Shown here in pieces: positions 34,938-43,724 of a DNA stretch of 64,000 nt (positions within the stretch are counted from its first letter, which is position 1; each line of letters starts with the position of its first letter). This DNA is from Streptomyces sp. WM6378 (lineage in GTDB: Bacteria; Actinomycetota; Actinomycetes; Streptomycetales; Streptomycetaceae): contig NZ_LGDD01000081.1 of assembly GCF_001279695.1 (NCBI RefSeq), forward strand, positions 53,880 to 117,879. Reading direction: 5' to 3'. The translations under genes were made by a program, and so were the position numbers. A model generated the notes under the pieces. It worked only from the letters and a program-made list of their open reading frames with translations, ran no database searches and was not told where the DNA came from.

Positions 34938-35135
34938 TCAGGGCGCCAGCGGGAGGTTGCCCCGCACGGCCCCCGGTAGCGGGTAGGCGCCGGCACGAGC
35001 CTTGATGATCTCGTGGGCAATCTCCCGATCGGCCTCGGGATCAGCCTTCGCGACGAGCGCGCCGCAGCCGCCGCCGACGAGGCGATACGGCAGGGGCGTA
35101 ATGATCTCGATTCCCTCGCAAAGCTGCCCGCGCAA
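34938..35135 (-). CDS. Possible small hypothetical protein
   Basis: A 65-residue frame (IEIITPLPYRLVGGGCGALV, ADREIAHEIIKARAGAYPLP) looks protein-like, but its start would be a TTG behind a weak AGGGG and the frame stays open upstream without a start. It may be the tail of a decayed gene. The stretch 34801-35253 holds nothing else I can support. Confidence 0.3.
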   Translation of the reverse strand: MRGQLCEGIEIITPLPYRLVGGGCGALVAKADPEADREIAHEIIKARAGAYPLPGAVRGNLPLAP

Positions 35136-35253
35136 GCGTTTCGGTTCCCCTCGCGGTGATGTGGCGGCGGGTCGGGCGGTGTCCGCGGCGCTGCATGGGC
35201 CGCTGGCCTCGCAGTTTCTTGTATCAGCCGGTCCGACAGCAGCGTGGTGCGGT

Positions 35254-36156
35254 TCAGTTCTTGGTCAGCGCGGGGCGGGTGTTCATCTCCAGGGCGGCCA
35301 TGGCTTCCTTGGGGACGGGGATGACGCTCTCGATCAGGGTCAGTGCGCGGCGCAGGGCGATCTGGCGCTGGGGGGCGTAGCCGCGCTCGTCGAGGGCGAC
35401 AGCCAGGGCGGCTTGGGCCTGTTCGATGTTGCGGCGTTCGGCGGGCGGGAGGTATCGGGCGCCGGTCGTTCGGGCGTGGTGGTCGGCGCTCTTGAAGGCA
35501 GCTTCGAGGGCGGTGACGGTCTTGCGGTAGGTGTCGAGGGTTTCGGGGGCGGTGGAGATGCGGGCATCGCGCGCGGCGTCGAGGGCGTCGATGAGGCGGG
35601 CGGTCTGGGTGACGTTCACGTCGGCAAGGGCCAGTCGGTGGAGGTTGTCCAGGAGGTTCATTTCGAAGTCGCCGTATGCCTCCCGCACCGCGTCGTGCCG
35701 GGTCTCCAACTCGGCTCGCCTCTGGGAGAGTTCGCCGTCATGCCGCGACTGCGCTTGCGTACGCTCGCGTCGGCGGCGCAGCACTGCGGCGAGAGCGCTG
35801 GCGATGAGCAGGAGCGCGATGAGTGCCGCGATGGTGCCGGCGACGATCGCGATCGTCCCCCACGACGTGCTGTCAGTGTGCCCCGTTTCGTCCGGCGTGG
35901 TCGTGCCGTGGTCCACAGGGGCGGGGTCGGCGTCGAAGTTCTTGGCGACGGTTGCCCGCAGCCTGGCCGCCAGCTCCATGGGGAGGCTCGGGTTGAACAC
36001 CAGGGTCAGCAGTGTCATGGCCCCGATCAGGGCCGTGCACATACGGGGCCAGTCCTTGGCTATCCAGAACCGGAGCATCTGGACACCTAGGAGTAGGCAC
36101 GCGATGTTGCCGACGAGGGTGAGTATCCAGGTTGCGGTCGTGGACGTGGCTGCCAT
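35254..36156 (-). CDS. Membrane protein with coiled-coil domain
   Basis: The 300-residue protein has N-terminal hydrophobic segments (WILTLVGNIACLLLGVQML, MCTALIGAMTLLTLVF), a further one near 105-125 (IAIVAGTIAALIALLLIASA), then a charged helical domain (QSRHDGELSQRRAELETRHD). ATG follows AAAGG. It could be a conjugation-apparatus membrane component; no family is recognised. Confidence 0.6.
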   Translation of the reverse strand: MAATSTTATWILTLVGNIACLLLGVQMLRFWIAKDWPRMCTALIGAMTLLTLVFNPSLPMELAARLRATVAKNFDADPAPVDHGTTTPDETGHTDSTSWGTIAIVAGTIAALIALLLIASALAAVLRRRRERTQAQSRHDGELSQRRAELETRHDAVREAYGDFEMNLLDNLHRLALADVNVTQTARLIDALDAARDARISTAPETLDTYRKTVTALEAAFKSADHHARTTGARYLPPAERRNIEQAQAALAVALDERGYAPQRQIALRRALTLIESVIPVPKEAMAALEMNTRPALTKN

Positions 36157-36334
36157 GGGCCGGGCCTTTCACGGGATGCCTGCCGCAGGGCGAGCGCGTG
36201 ATGCGGGCCCACGGCGTCCTGGTAAAGAGCAGGACACGATCACGGTGTGCAAGGGCGCCTGTGGACAGAGCCCGGGGCCGACGCCCTCCCCTGTGGACCG
36301 CGGCCGCCGCATGGCCGTGGCGTCGCGGGCTGGA

Positions 36335-36880
36335 TCAGATGCGGTCGCCGATCTTGATTTTGCGCCACGTCGTCTCGGTGACTTCCTTCCAGTTGGAGCG
36401 CTTGCCCTTGACGATCTGAACCTTCCAGACCTCCGGGTGCGTGTTCACCCCGGTCTGCACGCGCCCGAGGTACTGGCGGTCGCAGACCCGGCGGGAGCTG
36501 GACTTGCCCCCGCTCGTGCTGCCGTTGGATCCGCTCGAGTTGCCCTTGTCCAGCTTGTTCGGAGTGCCGGGCTTCACCTTCGAGCCGCCCCCTCCGCCCC
36601 CGCTGGTGGTCGAGCGTCCGCCGGTTGAGGGCCGGCTTATGCCAGTGAGGGCCAGCGCGTTGGTGGTGACGTCGCGGCAGTTCGTCTCGCGGTAGCGGTC
36701 TTCGTAGACCGGTGTGGAGGGCCGCGCCTCGTTGTGGTCCTTCTTCTTCACGGTGCCGTGCTCCAGCGGCGGGGGCTTGGGCGTGCTGGAGGTGCAGGCC
36801 GTCAGCAGGATTACGGCGGAGACAGCGGTGGCGGTGATCGCGACCGGGCGAGTGGCGGGGAACATCGGGTCGGGGCTCAC
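36335..36880 (-). CDS. Probable lipoprotein
   Basis: The 181-residue protein has a lipobox (VSAVILLTAC, Cys near residue 29), a Ser/Gly-rich linker and a C-terminal domain with CDRQYLGRVQTGVNTHPEVW. Two Cys pairs (NCRD and VCDR) may form a disulfide outside the cell. GTG 36880 or ATG 36865 can start it. Confidence 0.6.
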   Translation of the reverse strand: MSPDPMFPATRPVAITATAVSAVILLTACTSSTPKPPPLEHGTVKKKDHNEARPSTPVYEDRYRETNCRDVTTNALALTGISRPSTGGRSTTSGGGGGGSKVKPGTPNKLDKGNSSGSNGSTSGGKSSSRRVCDRQYLGRVQTGVNTHPEVWKVQIVKGKRSNWKEVTETTWRKIKIGDRI

Positions 36881-37129
36881 TTTCTGCTGCGGGGAGAGGA
36901 GTTGGTGGGCGCGGGCGGCGAGACGACTGTCCGCCAGGTGGCCTGTGGACAGCGCCCCAGCCGAGGGCGTAGGTCGCTGGTGCCGTCCATGAACGTCTCG
37001 GCGTACGCAGTCGGGGCCGGCGTTCAGTTGCTGGTGTCAGTGGAACGGCAGCGCAGGGGCGGGCTCGAGTGGTTCCCCATGTGCCCGATGTGTGCCGCGG
37101 CGATACCTTCCACTGCCTTGAGCAGGGAG

Positions 37130-38047
37130 TCAGGGGTGCGGGAGGTGCTGACGGGGGAGGCCGAGCCAGGTAAGCCTGTTCCCGCACCGGGTACTGCCGT
37201 CCAGCGCGGTCGGGGTCTCGGACACGGCGGAGGTATAGAGCTGGGTGCCACAGTGTCCGCATGCGCTGTGCAGGTGCGGGAGCTCGGCGTCCTCGCCTCC
37301 GCCCAGGTGTTCCAGGTAGGCCATCACATAGGCCAGGTCCTGGGGGGCCTGGGCGATGAATTCGGCGGAGGCCCGGGAGACGGCCAGATCTGCGGTGGGG
37401 TCTTCGCTGTCGCCGGGTTCGTGGTTAACCGAGACTTCGGCTACCCGCAGGCCTTCGGCGTCCATGATGTGGAAGTCGGTGTGCGTGGCGGCGGGGTCGT
37501 CGTCCGCGACGAGTGCGCCATGGCGGTCCCATGCGTACGGGTCGATGTACCAGGGGTTGCGGGCGGCGGCGGTGAGACGGTCGCGGATCTCGGCCATCCG
37601 CGGCATGTTCTGGATTTCGGGGGGAAGGGCGACGGCCTGGGCCAGGTCGAGCCGGTAGGCGATCGTTCCGTCAGGGGCGGTGTCGCTCTGGCACAGGGGC
37701 ATCCAGATGTCGCGGTTGTAGTCGTTCAATTGGTGAGCCCAGCCGTTCACATCGCCCGCGCCGTAGCCTGCGGCGGGAATCGAGAGGCGGCGTGCCTCGC
37801 CGGTGGTGGTCCAGTACGTGCCGTCGGCTTCGACCGTACCGAGAGGGAGGAGGATCAGGCGCAGGTGGGCGGCATCGAATGGTGCGTCCGGGTCGGGGTG
37901 GTGGTCGGTGAGGATGTCGCGGACGGCTGCAGCGATGTGCGCACACGCGATGCGGGCCAGGCGCTCCTCGGCGCGCTTGATGCGTTCGTGGGCCTCGTCG
38001 AGGGCAACGGTCAGGCTGCTGTCGTCGACGGTGTATGGGGTGGTCAC
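37130..38047 (-). CDS. Hypothetical protein, 305 residues
   Basis: A soluble protein starting at GTG behind GGGAG. It has a helical start (LDEAHERIKRAEERLARIAC), a central beta-rich part and a C-terminal CGHCG with later RCGNRL, a likely zinc site. I do not recognise the family. A very long plus-strand open frame (36734-38197) is its shadow. Confidence 0.6.
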   Translation of the reverse strand: MTTPYTVDDSSLTVALDEAHERIKRAEERLARIACAHIAAAVRDILTDHHPDPDAPFDAAHLRLILLPLGTVEADGTYWTTTGEARRLSIPAAGYGAGDVNGWAHQLNDYNRDIWMPLCQSDTAPDGTIAYRLDLAQAVALPPEIQNMPRMAEIRDRLTAAARNPWYIDPYAWDRHGALVADDDPAATHTDFHIMDAEGLRVAEVSVNHEPGDSEDPTADLAVSRASAEFIAQAPQDLAYVMAYLEHLGGGEDAELPHLHSACGHCGTQLYTSAVSETPTALDGSTRCGNRLTWLGLPRQHLPHP

Positions 38048-38296
38048 GGGACTCCCTCTTGCTGGGTATCGGGTTTCGGGAGCCAGGGCTGCGGCGCTGT
38101 CCCGCAGCCCGGCGGATGCGCTCAGGTCAGGAAGTGGAAGACGATGCCGAGCGAGCTGTCGCCCTGGATCGGCTCGCCGAGAAGCGGCAGCCCGTAGGCG
38201 TAGCCCACGTTGTGCTCGGCGCGGTGACTCCGTTCAAGGCCAGCGGGCGGAGGGCGACCCGCTCGTCAGGTGACTGGCCGGTCGGTGCGCGGGTGT

Positions 38297-38656
38297 TCAG
38301 TGATGGAGAGTGTGAATCTCCTGGATCACCGAGGGGCCGTCGCTGCCGCGGACGATGCGGTGGACCAGAAGGTCACCGCGGTGGAGGGCGAGGTGGCGGG
38401 CCTTGTCCTCGATGGCGGCGAGTTTGCTGCCGGAGGGGCGGAGGGCTCCGCAAGTGCACTGGAAGCCGAACCCATTGCGGCCGCCGAGGGCGGCACAGTC
38501 CGGGTTGAGCGGCCGTCCCTGGTGGTGGCGGTGCTCCGCCTCTCCACTGAGGGGGCATGGCGAGTGGTCCGTAGTGTGCAGGCCCACGACGTCGGCTGTG
38601 AAGACGTGGTCGTTGGTGCTGTGCGCGTCCTTGGTGTTCGCGGCGTGCGTGGCCAC
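38297..38656 (-). CDS. Small hypothetical protein, His/Cys-containing
   Basis: GTG follows AAGGGG. The 119-residue protein has HRHHQGRPLNPDC and FQCTCGALRPSG, perhaps a metal site. It is divergent from the gene at 38840; operator pair 1 lies between, 65 bases from this start. Confidence 0.55.
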   Translation of the reverse strand: MATHAANTKDAHSTNDHVFTADVVGLHTTDHSPCPLSGEAEHRHHQGRPLNPDCAALGGRNGFGFQCTCGALRPSGSKLAAIEDKARHLALHRGDLLVHRIVRGSDGPSVIQEIHTLHH

Positions 38657-38720
38657 CGTTGCCCCTTGTCGTAGTTGGGTACCGCCGAGCGGTGCTTTCG
38701 GTGTCGAACCATCAACCCGT

Positions 38721-38773
38721 TGACGCTATTAACTTTACCAACAATGGATTTATGTGTCAATCTAATAGGGTCA
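38721..38773. promoter_or_regulatory. Shared AT-rich inverted-repeat operator, site 1
   Basis: TGACGCTATTAACTTTACC (38721-38739) and, reversed, TGACCCTATTAGATTGACA (38755-38773) are separated by 15 bases. It is midway between divergent genes at 38656 and 38840. Confidence 0.75.
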
Positions 38774-38839
38774 TTGCGATGAGTGGGCCGCACCGCAACA
38801 GCCCACGCATCACCGGAAGTTCGACAGCCTGGAGGCCCA

Positions 38840-39235
38840 TTGACCCGCCCGCTCGGCCATCATCAGCTCACCGCTCTCAGCGCACTCGCCCGCCTCAACA
38901 GCGGCACCTGGAGCCCCGACTGCGCCTGGCGGCTGCACTCCGTCGCGTACACGGCCCGCGTGCTGAACACGCTCGTGGAGCGGGAGTATGCGACCCGGTC
39001 GAGCGCGACCGGCCGCTACGCGATCACCGAGCAGGGCCTGAACAAGCTGGGCTGGTTCACCTGCGGGAACTGCACCCGGCTGACCCGCTCCCCGGTCTTC
39101 GAGCAGCCCTGCACCTCCGAGCGGCAGGTGCGGTGCTCCTGGTGCGTCGCCCCCGAGCAGGCTCCGCCCGCCAGGGAATCCGGCCTCGGCGGAACTCGGG
39201 TTCCCGTCACGCCGGTCCGCAAGGTGACGGCCTGA
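38840..39235 (+). CDS. Winged-helix-like protein with zinc ribbon
   Basis: TTG at 38840 follows GGAGG (four bases). The 131-residue protein has a winged-helix-like N-terminus (LTALSALARLNSGTW, YTARVLNTLVEREYATRSSA, YAITEQGLNKL) and a zinc-ribbon C-terminus (FTCGNCTRL, VRCSWC). It could be a DNA-binding regulator of the shared operators, or of its own promoter. Confidence 0.6.
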   Translation: MTRPLGHHQLTALSALARLNSGTWSPDCAWRLHSVAYTARVLNTLVEREYATRSSATGRYAITEQGLNKLGWFTCGNCTRLTRSPVFEQPCTSERQVRCSWCVAPEQAPPARESGLGGTRVPVTPVRKVTA

Positions 39236-39291
39236 TGGCCGCCGCCCCGGCGAGTTCCGCCGTTGCGCACCGCACGAGGAGGTGCTCACCT

Positions 39292-39822
39292 ATGGACTGG
39301 ATCCGGATCCCGGCCGCGCCGGAGGACTCCTCGCGTACGGAGCGGCGGGTGATGTGGACGGTGTCGGTCTATCGCCGGTCGGGCGACACCGAGGTCCACG
39401 AGTACACCAGCCACCGCCTCGACTCCCCCGGTCTGGCTCGGGAGCATGCGCGGCTCGCGCGGGAGCGTCCCTGGGTGTCGCGGGTCGCGCTGACCGAGCA
39501 TGTCCGTGAGGTGTCCCGGCGCGCGATCGGCGAGGAGGGCCTGCCGGTCCGCAGTCTGCCGCCCCGGCGGGTGCCGGACCGGCCGGGCGGGCGCCTGGTC
39601 GCGCATTTCTATGAGATCGAGGGCCTGGAGGGCGCCGGGGAGCTGAGCGCCGACGACGTCCGCTGCCACCTGTACTGGCTGCGCGAGGCGGCAGCCTCAA
39701 CGCGGCCACCCGAAGGCGCCGGGGCCAAGAACGCGAGCGCCACTCTGTGGGAGGTCGTGGTGGTCGACATCGACCGGCTGACGACGGAAGACGCGCTGCC
39801 CCACACCCTGAGTGACCCTTAA
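39292..39822 (+). CDS. Hypothetical protein, 176 residues
   Basis: ATG follows AGGAGG. A soluble, Arg-rich protein (MDWIRIPAAPEDSSRTERRV, GRLVAHFYEIEGLEG, LWEVVVVDIDRLTTED). No family recognised. Its 3' end overlaps operator pair 2. Confidence 0.6.
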   Translation: MDWIRIPAAPEDSSRTERRVMWTVSVYRRSGDTEVHEYTSHRLDSPGLAREHARLARERPWVSRVALTEHVREVSRRAIGEEGLPVRSLPPRRVPDRPGGRLVAHFYEIEGLEGAGELSADDVRCHLYWLREAAASTRPPEGAGAKNASATLWEVVVVDIDRLTTEDALPHTLSDP

Positions 39823-39865
39823 AATTTGACATATTGCCAATGTATTCCTTACTTTAAATGGGTCG
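39813..39865 (+). promoter_or_regulatory. Shared AT-rich inverted-repeat operator, site 2
   Basis: TGACCCTTAAAATTTGACA (39813-39831) and, reversed, CGACCCATTTAAAGTAAGG (39847-39865), 15 bases apart, upstream of the 40017/39858 gene. Confidence 0.7.
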
Positions 39866-40643
39866 CCGATGGCGTGATCCGCCCGCCGAGGGACGGCCGC
39901 ACAGCCGCCGAGCGACGCCAACTGCACTTTCTAGCCTGCTAGTTCCGGGGCCACTCGACCTTTCCGAGCTGGTTGCTAGTCCGGCCGCCCCGGCCCTGCT
40001 ATCTCTGGAGGAGACCCTGCCCCCGTCTGCCCACGCCCGGCCCGCCGCCCATCCGTACACGCCGATCGCCCGCGCCCAGCGATGGGACATCCGTCTCGCC
40101 CGTACGCTCTTGGCCGAGCGCACCGACCTGCCCGACCTGGACACCGGCGAGTCCTCATCGACCGGCTACGGCGTCAGCGCCGACTTCTGGCGCGTCCAGA
40201 TCATCTGGATACAGAACGGCAGCCTCACCCTGCCGAGGGCCGGCACGGCCGCGCGCCGCAGGTGGGACGCGGCCCTCGACGCCATCGAAGTCGCCCTTGG
40301 CTCCGGGGAGTTCACCGCTCTGGCTCGCAACCGATACTGCGTGTCTGCGGCTGCGGTGGTTCCTGACGAGCCGCAGTGCACCGCGCGGCTGAGCCGCGTC
40401 GGCCCGCTCGGAGCCTTCCGCAGCGAGGTGACCTTCGACGGGTACGCGGCCCAGACCGCGTCCGGCGCGCTGGTCCTCGCCTCGCACGGCGCCTCTCCGA
40501 CGTCGACGCTGATCGTCACCGACGCGGCGGGCGCCGAGGTGGGGCGCGGCTGCGACAGCCACCAGCACGCGATCGAGTCGCTGGCCCACCACTACGGCCT
40601 ACCCATGCCGCTCGCCCTGATCGACGAAGGGCGCCGCCAGTGA
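39858..40643 (+). CDS. Hypothetical protein; start probably further in
   Basis: The open frame begins with ATG at 39858, but that lies inside operator 2. GGAGGAGACC precedes a CTG at 40017, which is the more likely start (208 residues: PPSAHARPAAHPYTPIARAQ onward). The protein has WDAALDAIEVALGSGEFTAL and a beta-rich end (ALVLASHGASPTSTLIVTD). Function unknown. It overlaps the next start by GTGA. Confidence 0.55.
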   Translation: MGRRWRDPPAEGRPHSRRATPTALSSLLVPGPLDLSELVASPAAPALLSLEETLPPSAHARPAAHPYTPIARAQRWDIRLARTLLAERTDLPDLDTGESSSTGYGVSADFWRVQIIWIQNGSLTLPRAGTAARRRWDAALDAIEVALGSGEFTALARNRYCVSAAAVVPDEPQCTARLSRVGPLGAFRSEVTFDGYAAQTASGALVLASHGASPTSTLIVTDAAGAEVGRGCDSHQHAIESLAHHYGLPMPLALIDEGRRQ

Positions 40644-41359
40644 ACCACCCCTCCTCAACCTCCCGTTCGCGGCCCGCGGCGGCCCGAGCCAGCCAACTCA
40701 GCGCGTCCCAGCGCGCGGGTCTTCATGCCGCCGCCGTGCACGGCGAGGGACACATTCCAGCGTGCCTGCCCGCCAACGAGGCCCGTCAGCTCGCCGAGCT
40801 GGGCCTCGTCCAGGCGCTCAGCACGGGCCTGGACACCCGGTTCGGTCCGCTGACACGCGCGCCGTCCTACAGGATCACCCGAGCCGGCCGCAGCCGGGCC
40901 CAGCGCGCGCCTCGGCCCCAAGTCCTGCTCGTGCCCTGCTCGATGGGCAAGGCCGAGGTGCCTGCCGCCCCGGCAGGCGAGATGTACGTGGGTCCCTACC
41001 ACGTCGCGGCCCGCAAGGCCGCGGCTGCGGCGGCCGAGGCTGCGGACGGCTCAGCGCAGGTCCTGACGTTGTCCGCGAAGTTCGGGCTGCTGCGCGACGA
41101 AGACCCGATCCTGCACTACGACCTGCGCGCGGGCCAGAACGGCACGGTGTCCCCTCACGTGCTGGCCCGCCAGGCCCACTTCCTCGGTGTGAGCGCCGCG
41201 CGGGTGACGGTCTTCGCCGGCAGGTCTTACGCGGACCTCGCCGCCGCGATCTGGCCCACGCTGGAACACCCGCTCCGTGGCCTGGGGATCGGCCAGCACC
41301 TGGCTTTCTTCGCCGACCTGTACCGGCCCTCCCGCCGCACCGTCCTCCAACGCCCGTAG
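40640..41359 (+). CDS. DUF6884-like protein
   Basis: The GTG-started 239-residue protein has an N-terminal winged-helix-like part and a C-terminal domain with VLLVPCSMGKAE, YVGPYHVAARKAA and VLTLSAKFGLL, resembling DUF6884/YaaA-type domains whose role is unclear. Coupled to the previous gene. Confidence 0.65.
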   Translation: MNHPSSTSRSRPAAARASQLSASQRAGLHAAAVHGEGHIPACLPANEARQLAELGLVQALSTGLDTRFGPLTRAPSYRITRAGRSRAQRAPRPQVLLVPCSMGKAEVPAAPAGEMYVGPYHVAARKAAAAAAEAADGSAQVLTLSAKFGLLRDEDPILHYDLRAGQNGTVSPHVLARQAHFLGVSAARVTVFAGRSYADLAAAIWPTLEHPLRGLGIGQHLAFFADLYRPSRRTVLQRP

Positions 41360-41453
41360 GTGCCGCCGGGCGGCCGGGCTCTGTCCACAGGCCGCTCCGC
41401 GCAACGTGTCCTGATCAACTCCACGGCCCCACGGCCCGACGACAGGAATGCTC

Positions 41454-42185
41454 ATGTTCAAGAAGCTCTTCCCCGGTTCCTCCTCCACCGCCGCCTCCCC
41501 GGCCGCTGCGCCGGCCCGTTCGACGATGGAGGGGCTGACCAACAAGGCCGCGCACAGCTTGCGGAAGTTCGGGCTGGCCGGGCAGCGGGCGGCGGTCTAT
41601 CTCGTCCTGGACCGCTCGGGGTCCATGCGCCCGTACTACAGCGACGGCACCGTCCAGTACCTCGCCGAGCGGATTCTGGGCCTGGCGCGGAACCTGGATT
41701 CCGACGGCTCAGTGCCGGTGACGTTCTTCTCCACCGACGTTGACTGCGAGTTCACGGTCAGCGTGGACGACTACGCCGGCCGGATCGAGGACGCCCACCA
41801 GCGCCTCGGGCACATGGGCCGCACCAATTACGCGACGGCCATCCGGGCCGTCCTGGAGCAGCACCGCCAGTCCGGGGAGACCCTGCCCGCGCTGATCGTC
41901 TTCCAGACCGACGGCAATCCGGACGACCGGGCCGATGTGATCGCCCTCCTGCGCGAGATCGTCGGAGAGGGCGAGGGTGAGGGGATCGAGGCGTTCATCG
42001 CCTTCGTCGCCTTCGGCAAGAAGGTCGACTTCCTGCATACCCTCGACGACCTCGGGCTCAAGGACGACCGCGTCTCGCGGTTCCAGGCCGACGAGCCCGA
42101 GCACATCACCGACGAGGAGCTCTACGACGGCATCACCCACGAGTTCGTCCCCTGGCTCATCGCCCGCCAGCCGGTCCGGCACTGA
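41454..42185 (+). CDS. vWA domain protein (TerF-like)
   Basis: The 243-residue protein has a MIDAS motif DRSGSM at residues 53-58, then TFFSTDVDCEFTVSVDDY, MGRTNYATAIRAVL and LIVFQTDGNPDDRADV, as in TerF/TerY-type von Willebrand A proteins linked to stress and phage or plasmid functions. ATG 41454 is preferred (AGGA six bases upstream) over 41448. Confidence 0.8.
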   Translation: MFKKLFPGSSSTAASPAAAPARSTMEGLTNKAAHSLRKFGLAGQRAAVYLVLDRSGSMRPYYSDGTVQYLAERILGLARNLDSDGSVPVTFFSTDVDCEFTVSVDDYAGRIEDAHQRLGHMGRTNYATAIRAVLEQHRQSGETLPALIVFQTDGNPDDRADVIALLREIVGEGEGEGIEAFIAFVAFGKKVDFLHTLDDLGLKDDRVSRFQADEPEHITDEELYDGITHEFVPWLIARQPVRH

Positions 42186-42293
42186 TCCTCGCCGGGAACG
42201 CCGGCCGCCGTCGCGCGGCCGGCCCGCCGGACCCTCCTTCTCAGCGAAGCGCGCGGCCGTCGTCCGCGCCCGATCGATGAACTGGACACACCG

Positions 42294-42677
42294 ATGAGCA
42301 ACTCGACACTCCACGCGTCCTACAGCAGCGCCTCCCGGGCTGCCGGCGCACTAGCCGCAGCCCTGCAGGTGCTGGTCGCCCGGACCGGTGCGGACCCGGA
42401 CCTGGCGCGGGCGCTGGCTCGGATCGACACCACAGAGATGAAGGGCGTCCTGGACGCCGCCGCTCTGCAGGCCGCGCTCGCCGAGGCGCAGGCGGAACGC
42501 GACATCACCGCGGCGCTCGCCGAGCGATGCCTGCGGCGCGAGGCCACCGGGGCCGCGCTGGGCACCCCGTGCGCGTGCACGCACTCGGCCGCCACCCACG
42601 CCCCCCGCCTGACCAAGGGCGGGCGACTGCCCTGCCGGCACACCGGCTGCGGCTGCGACGACCTCACCTTCCGCTGA
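42294..42677 (+). CDS. Hypothetical protein with Cys/His-rich tail
   Basis: The 127-residue protein is helical at first (QAALAEAQAERDITAALAER), ending CACTHSAATHAP...RLPCRHTGCGCDD, a probable zinc-binding tail (spaced Cys and His). No family recognised. Confidence 0.6.
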   Translation: MSNSTLHASYSSASRAAGALAAALQVLVARTGADPDLARALARIDTTEMKGVLDAAALQAALAEAQAERDITAALAERCLRREATGAALGTPCACTHSAATHAPRLTKGGRLPCRHTGCGCDDLTFR

Positions 42678-42809
42678 CCTCGCGACCGGACCTAAGACCT
42701 CGCTCCCCGCCCCCCGAACGCTTCAGCTCATCCGCTCTTTGGCCCTGGGATTCCGGTCCCGGGGCTTTCGGCGCTCCCGCAGCGTTGCATCGCCGCACCG
42801 TCCAGCAGC

Positions 42810-42861
42810 CGACCCTGAAAACTTGCCGTACCATCGGCCGTAAATTTACTTTTTAGCGACA
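42810..42861 (+). promoter_or_regulatory. Shared AT-rich inverted-repeat operator, site 3
   Basis: CGACCCTGAAAACTTGCCG (42810-42828) and, reversed, TGTCGCTAAAAAGTAAATT (42843-42861). The right half ends 10 bases before the ATG of the 42872 gene and abuts its ribosome site, so binding should repress it. Confidence 0.65.
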
Positions 42862-42871
42862 AGGAGCCGAG

Positions 42872-43573
42872 ATGGCCCGCAAAGACGACCTGCTCAACCT
42901 GAGCGAGATTGCGCGGCTGGCCGGCGTGGGCCGGACAGCCGCACAGAAGTGGCACACGTCCCGCAAGACTGGCGGGGAGCCGCCACTGCGCATGGTCGCC
43001 CAGGCCATGGAGGTCAGTGTGCCGGAGGCGGACGACGCTGCGCCGCGCTACCCCCGCAAGGTGGTCGTCGCCTTCCTCAAGGCCGTCGGCTACATGAACG
43101 CGGACGAGAGCCTCATGTACCGGCGACCGGGGAAGGGCAAGTGGACGCCGGCCAGCCCGACCATCGACCCCCGCCGCGTGAAGCAGCCGGCCCCGGACTC
43201 CGACGAGAAGCCACTCAAGGTGGATCCGCAGACCGGAGGCCGCTACCGGTACTACGTGCCGCATGCCTGGCAGGTGGCGGGCTTCGGCTCCGAGAACAGC
43301 TTCACCAGCTCCAAGACCCACGGCCGCGCACCCGAACCCGACGGGATCGACGAGCTCGAGCGCCCCTACTGGTTCGCGGAGACCCTGGAAGCGTGGAAGG
43401 ACGGAGCTGCGGACCGGAAAGCTGAGCGATACGCCAGCCGCACCATCCCGCCGGATGGCTACACACCCGCCGGCGAGCCCTATCGAGTCCTGCCCGGGAC
43501 CAACTACTACGCCCGGCAGGCTGCCAAGGAAGCCGGACAAGGCAGCGAGGAACAGCCCTCCAGAGAGGAGTAA
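42872..43573 (+). CDS. HTH-domain protein, candidate regulator
   Basis: The 233-residue protein starts with a MerR/AlpA-like HTH (LLNLSEIARLAGVGRTAAQK, then WHTSRKTGGEPP), followed by a polar C-terminus with no domain I know. AAGGAG precedes the ATG. Because operator 3 touches its ribosome site, it may be autoregulated and is one candidate binder of the shared motif. Confidence 0.65.
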   Translation: MARKDDLLNLSEIARLAGVGRTAAQKWHTSRKTGGEPPLRMVAQAMEVSVPEADDAAPRYPRKVVVAFLKAVGYMNADESLMYRRPGKGKWTPASPTIDPRRVKQPAPDSDEKPLKVDPQTGGRYRYYVPHAWQVAGFGSENSFTSSKTHGRAPEPDGIDELERPYWFAETLEAWKDGAADRKAERYASRTIPPDGYTPAGEPYRVLPGTNYYARQAAKEAGQGSEEQPSREE

Positions 43574-43582
43574 AAGAGCCCC

Positions 43583-43628
43583 TGACCTGCCATTTTCTAA
43601 TGTACCTGTGGTAAAATTAATAGCGTCA
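43583..43628 (+). promoter_or_regulatory. Shared AT-rich inverted-repeat operator, site 4
   Basis: Reversed right half TGACGCTATTAATTTTACC (43610-43628) differs from site 1 by one base. The left half (from 43583, TGACCTGCCATTTTCTAATG) is weaker and closer. It lies 97 bases before the 43725 gene. Confidence 0.65.
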
Positions 43629-43724
43629 GAGGGAGTCGGCTCCGGCCCACGGTGCGCCTTCGCGCCCCGTCCTGGACCCCGACGAGCCGGCCCCTGAATC
43701 CACCGAGGTGCTCCCGGAGGGCTC

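Noticed and set aside
36734..38197. 487-codon plus-strand open frame
   Set aside because: It runs antisense to two better minus-strand genes with ribosome sites; such shadows are common in GC-rich DNA.
38104..38220. Minus-strand fragment ending GIVFHFLT
   Set aside because: About 30 natural-looking residues without a start codon; too short to call, perhaps a gene tail relic.
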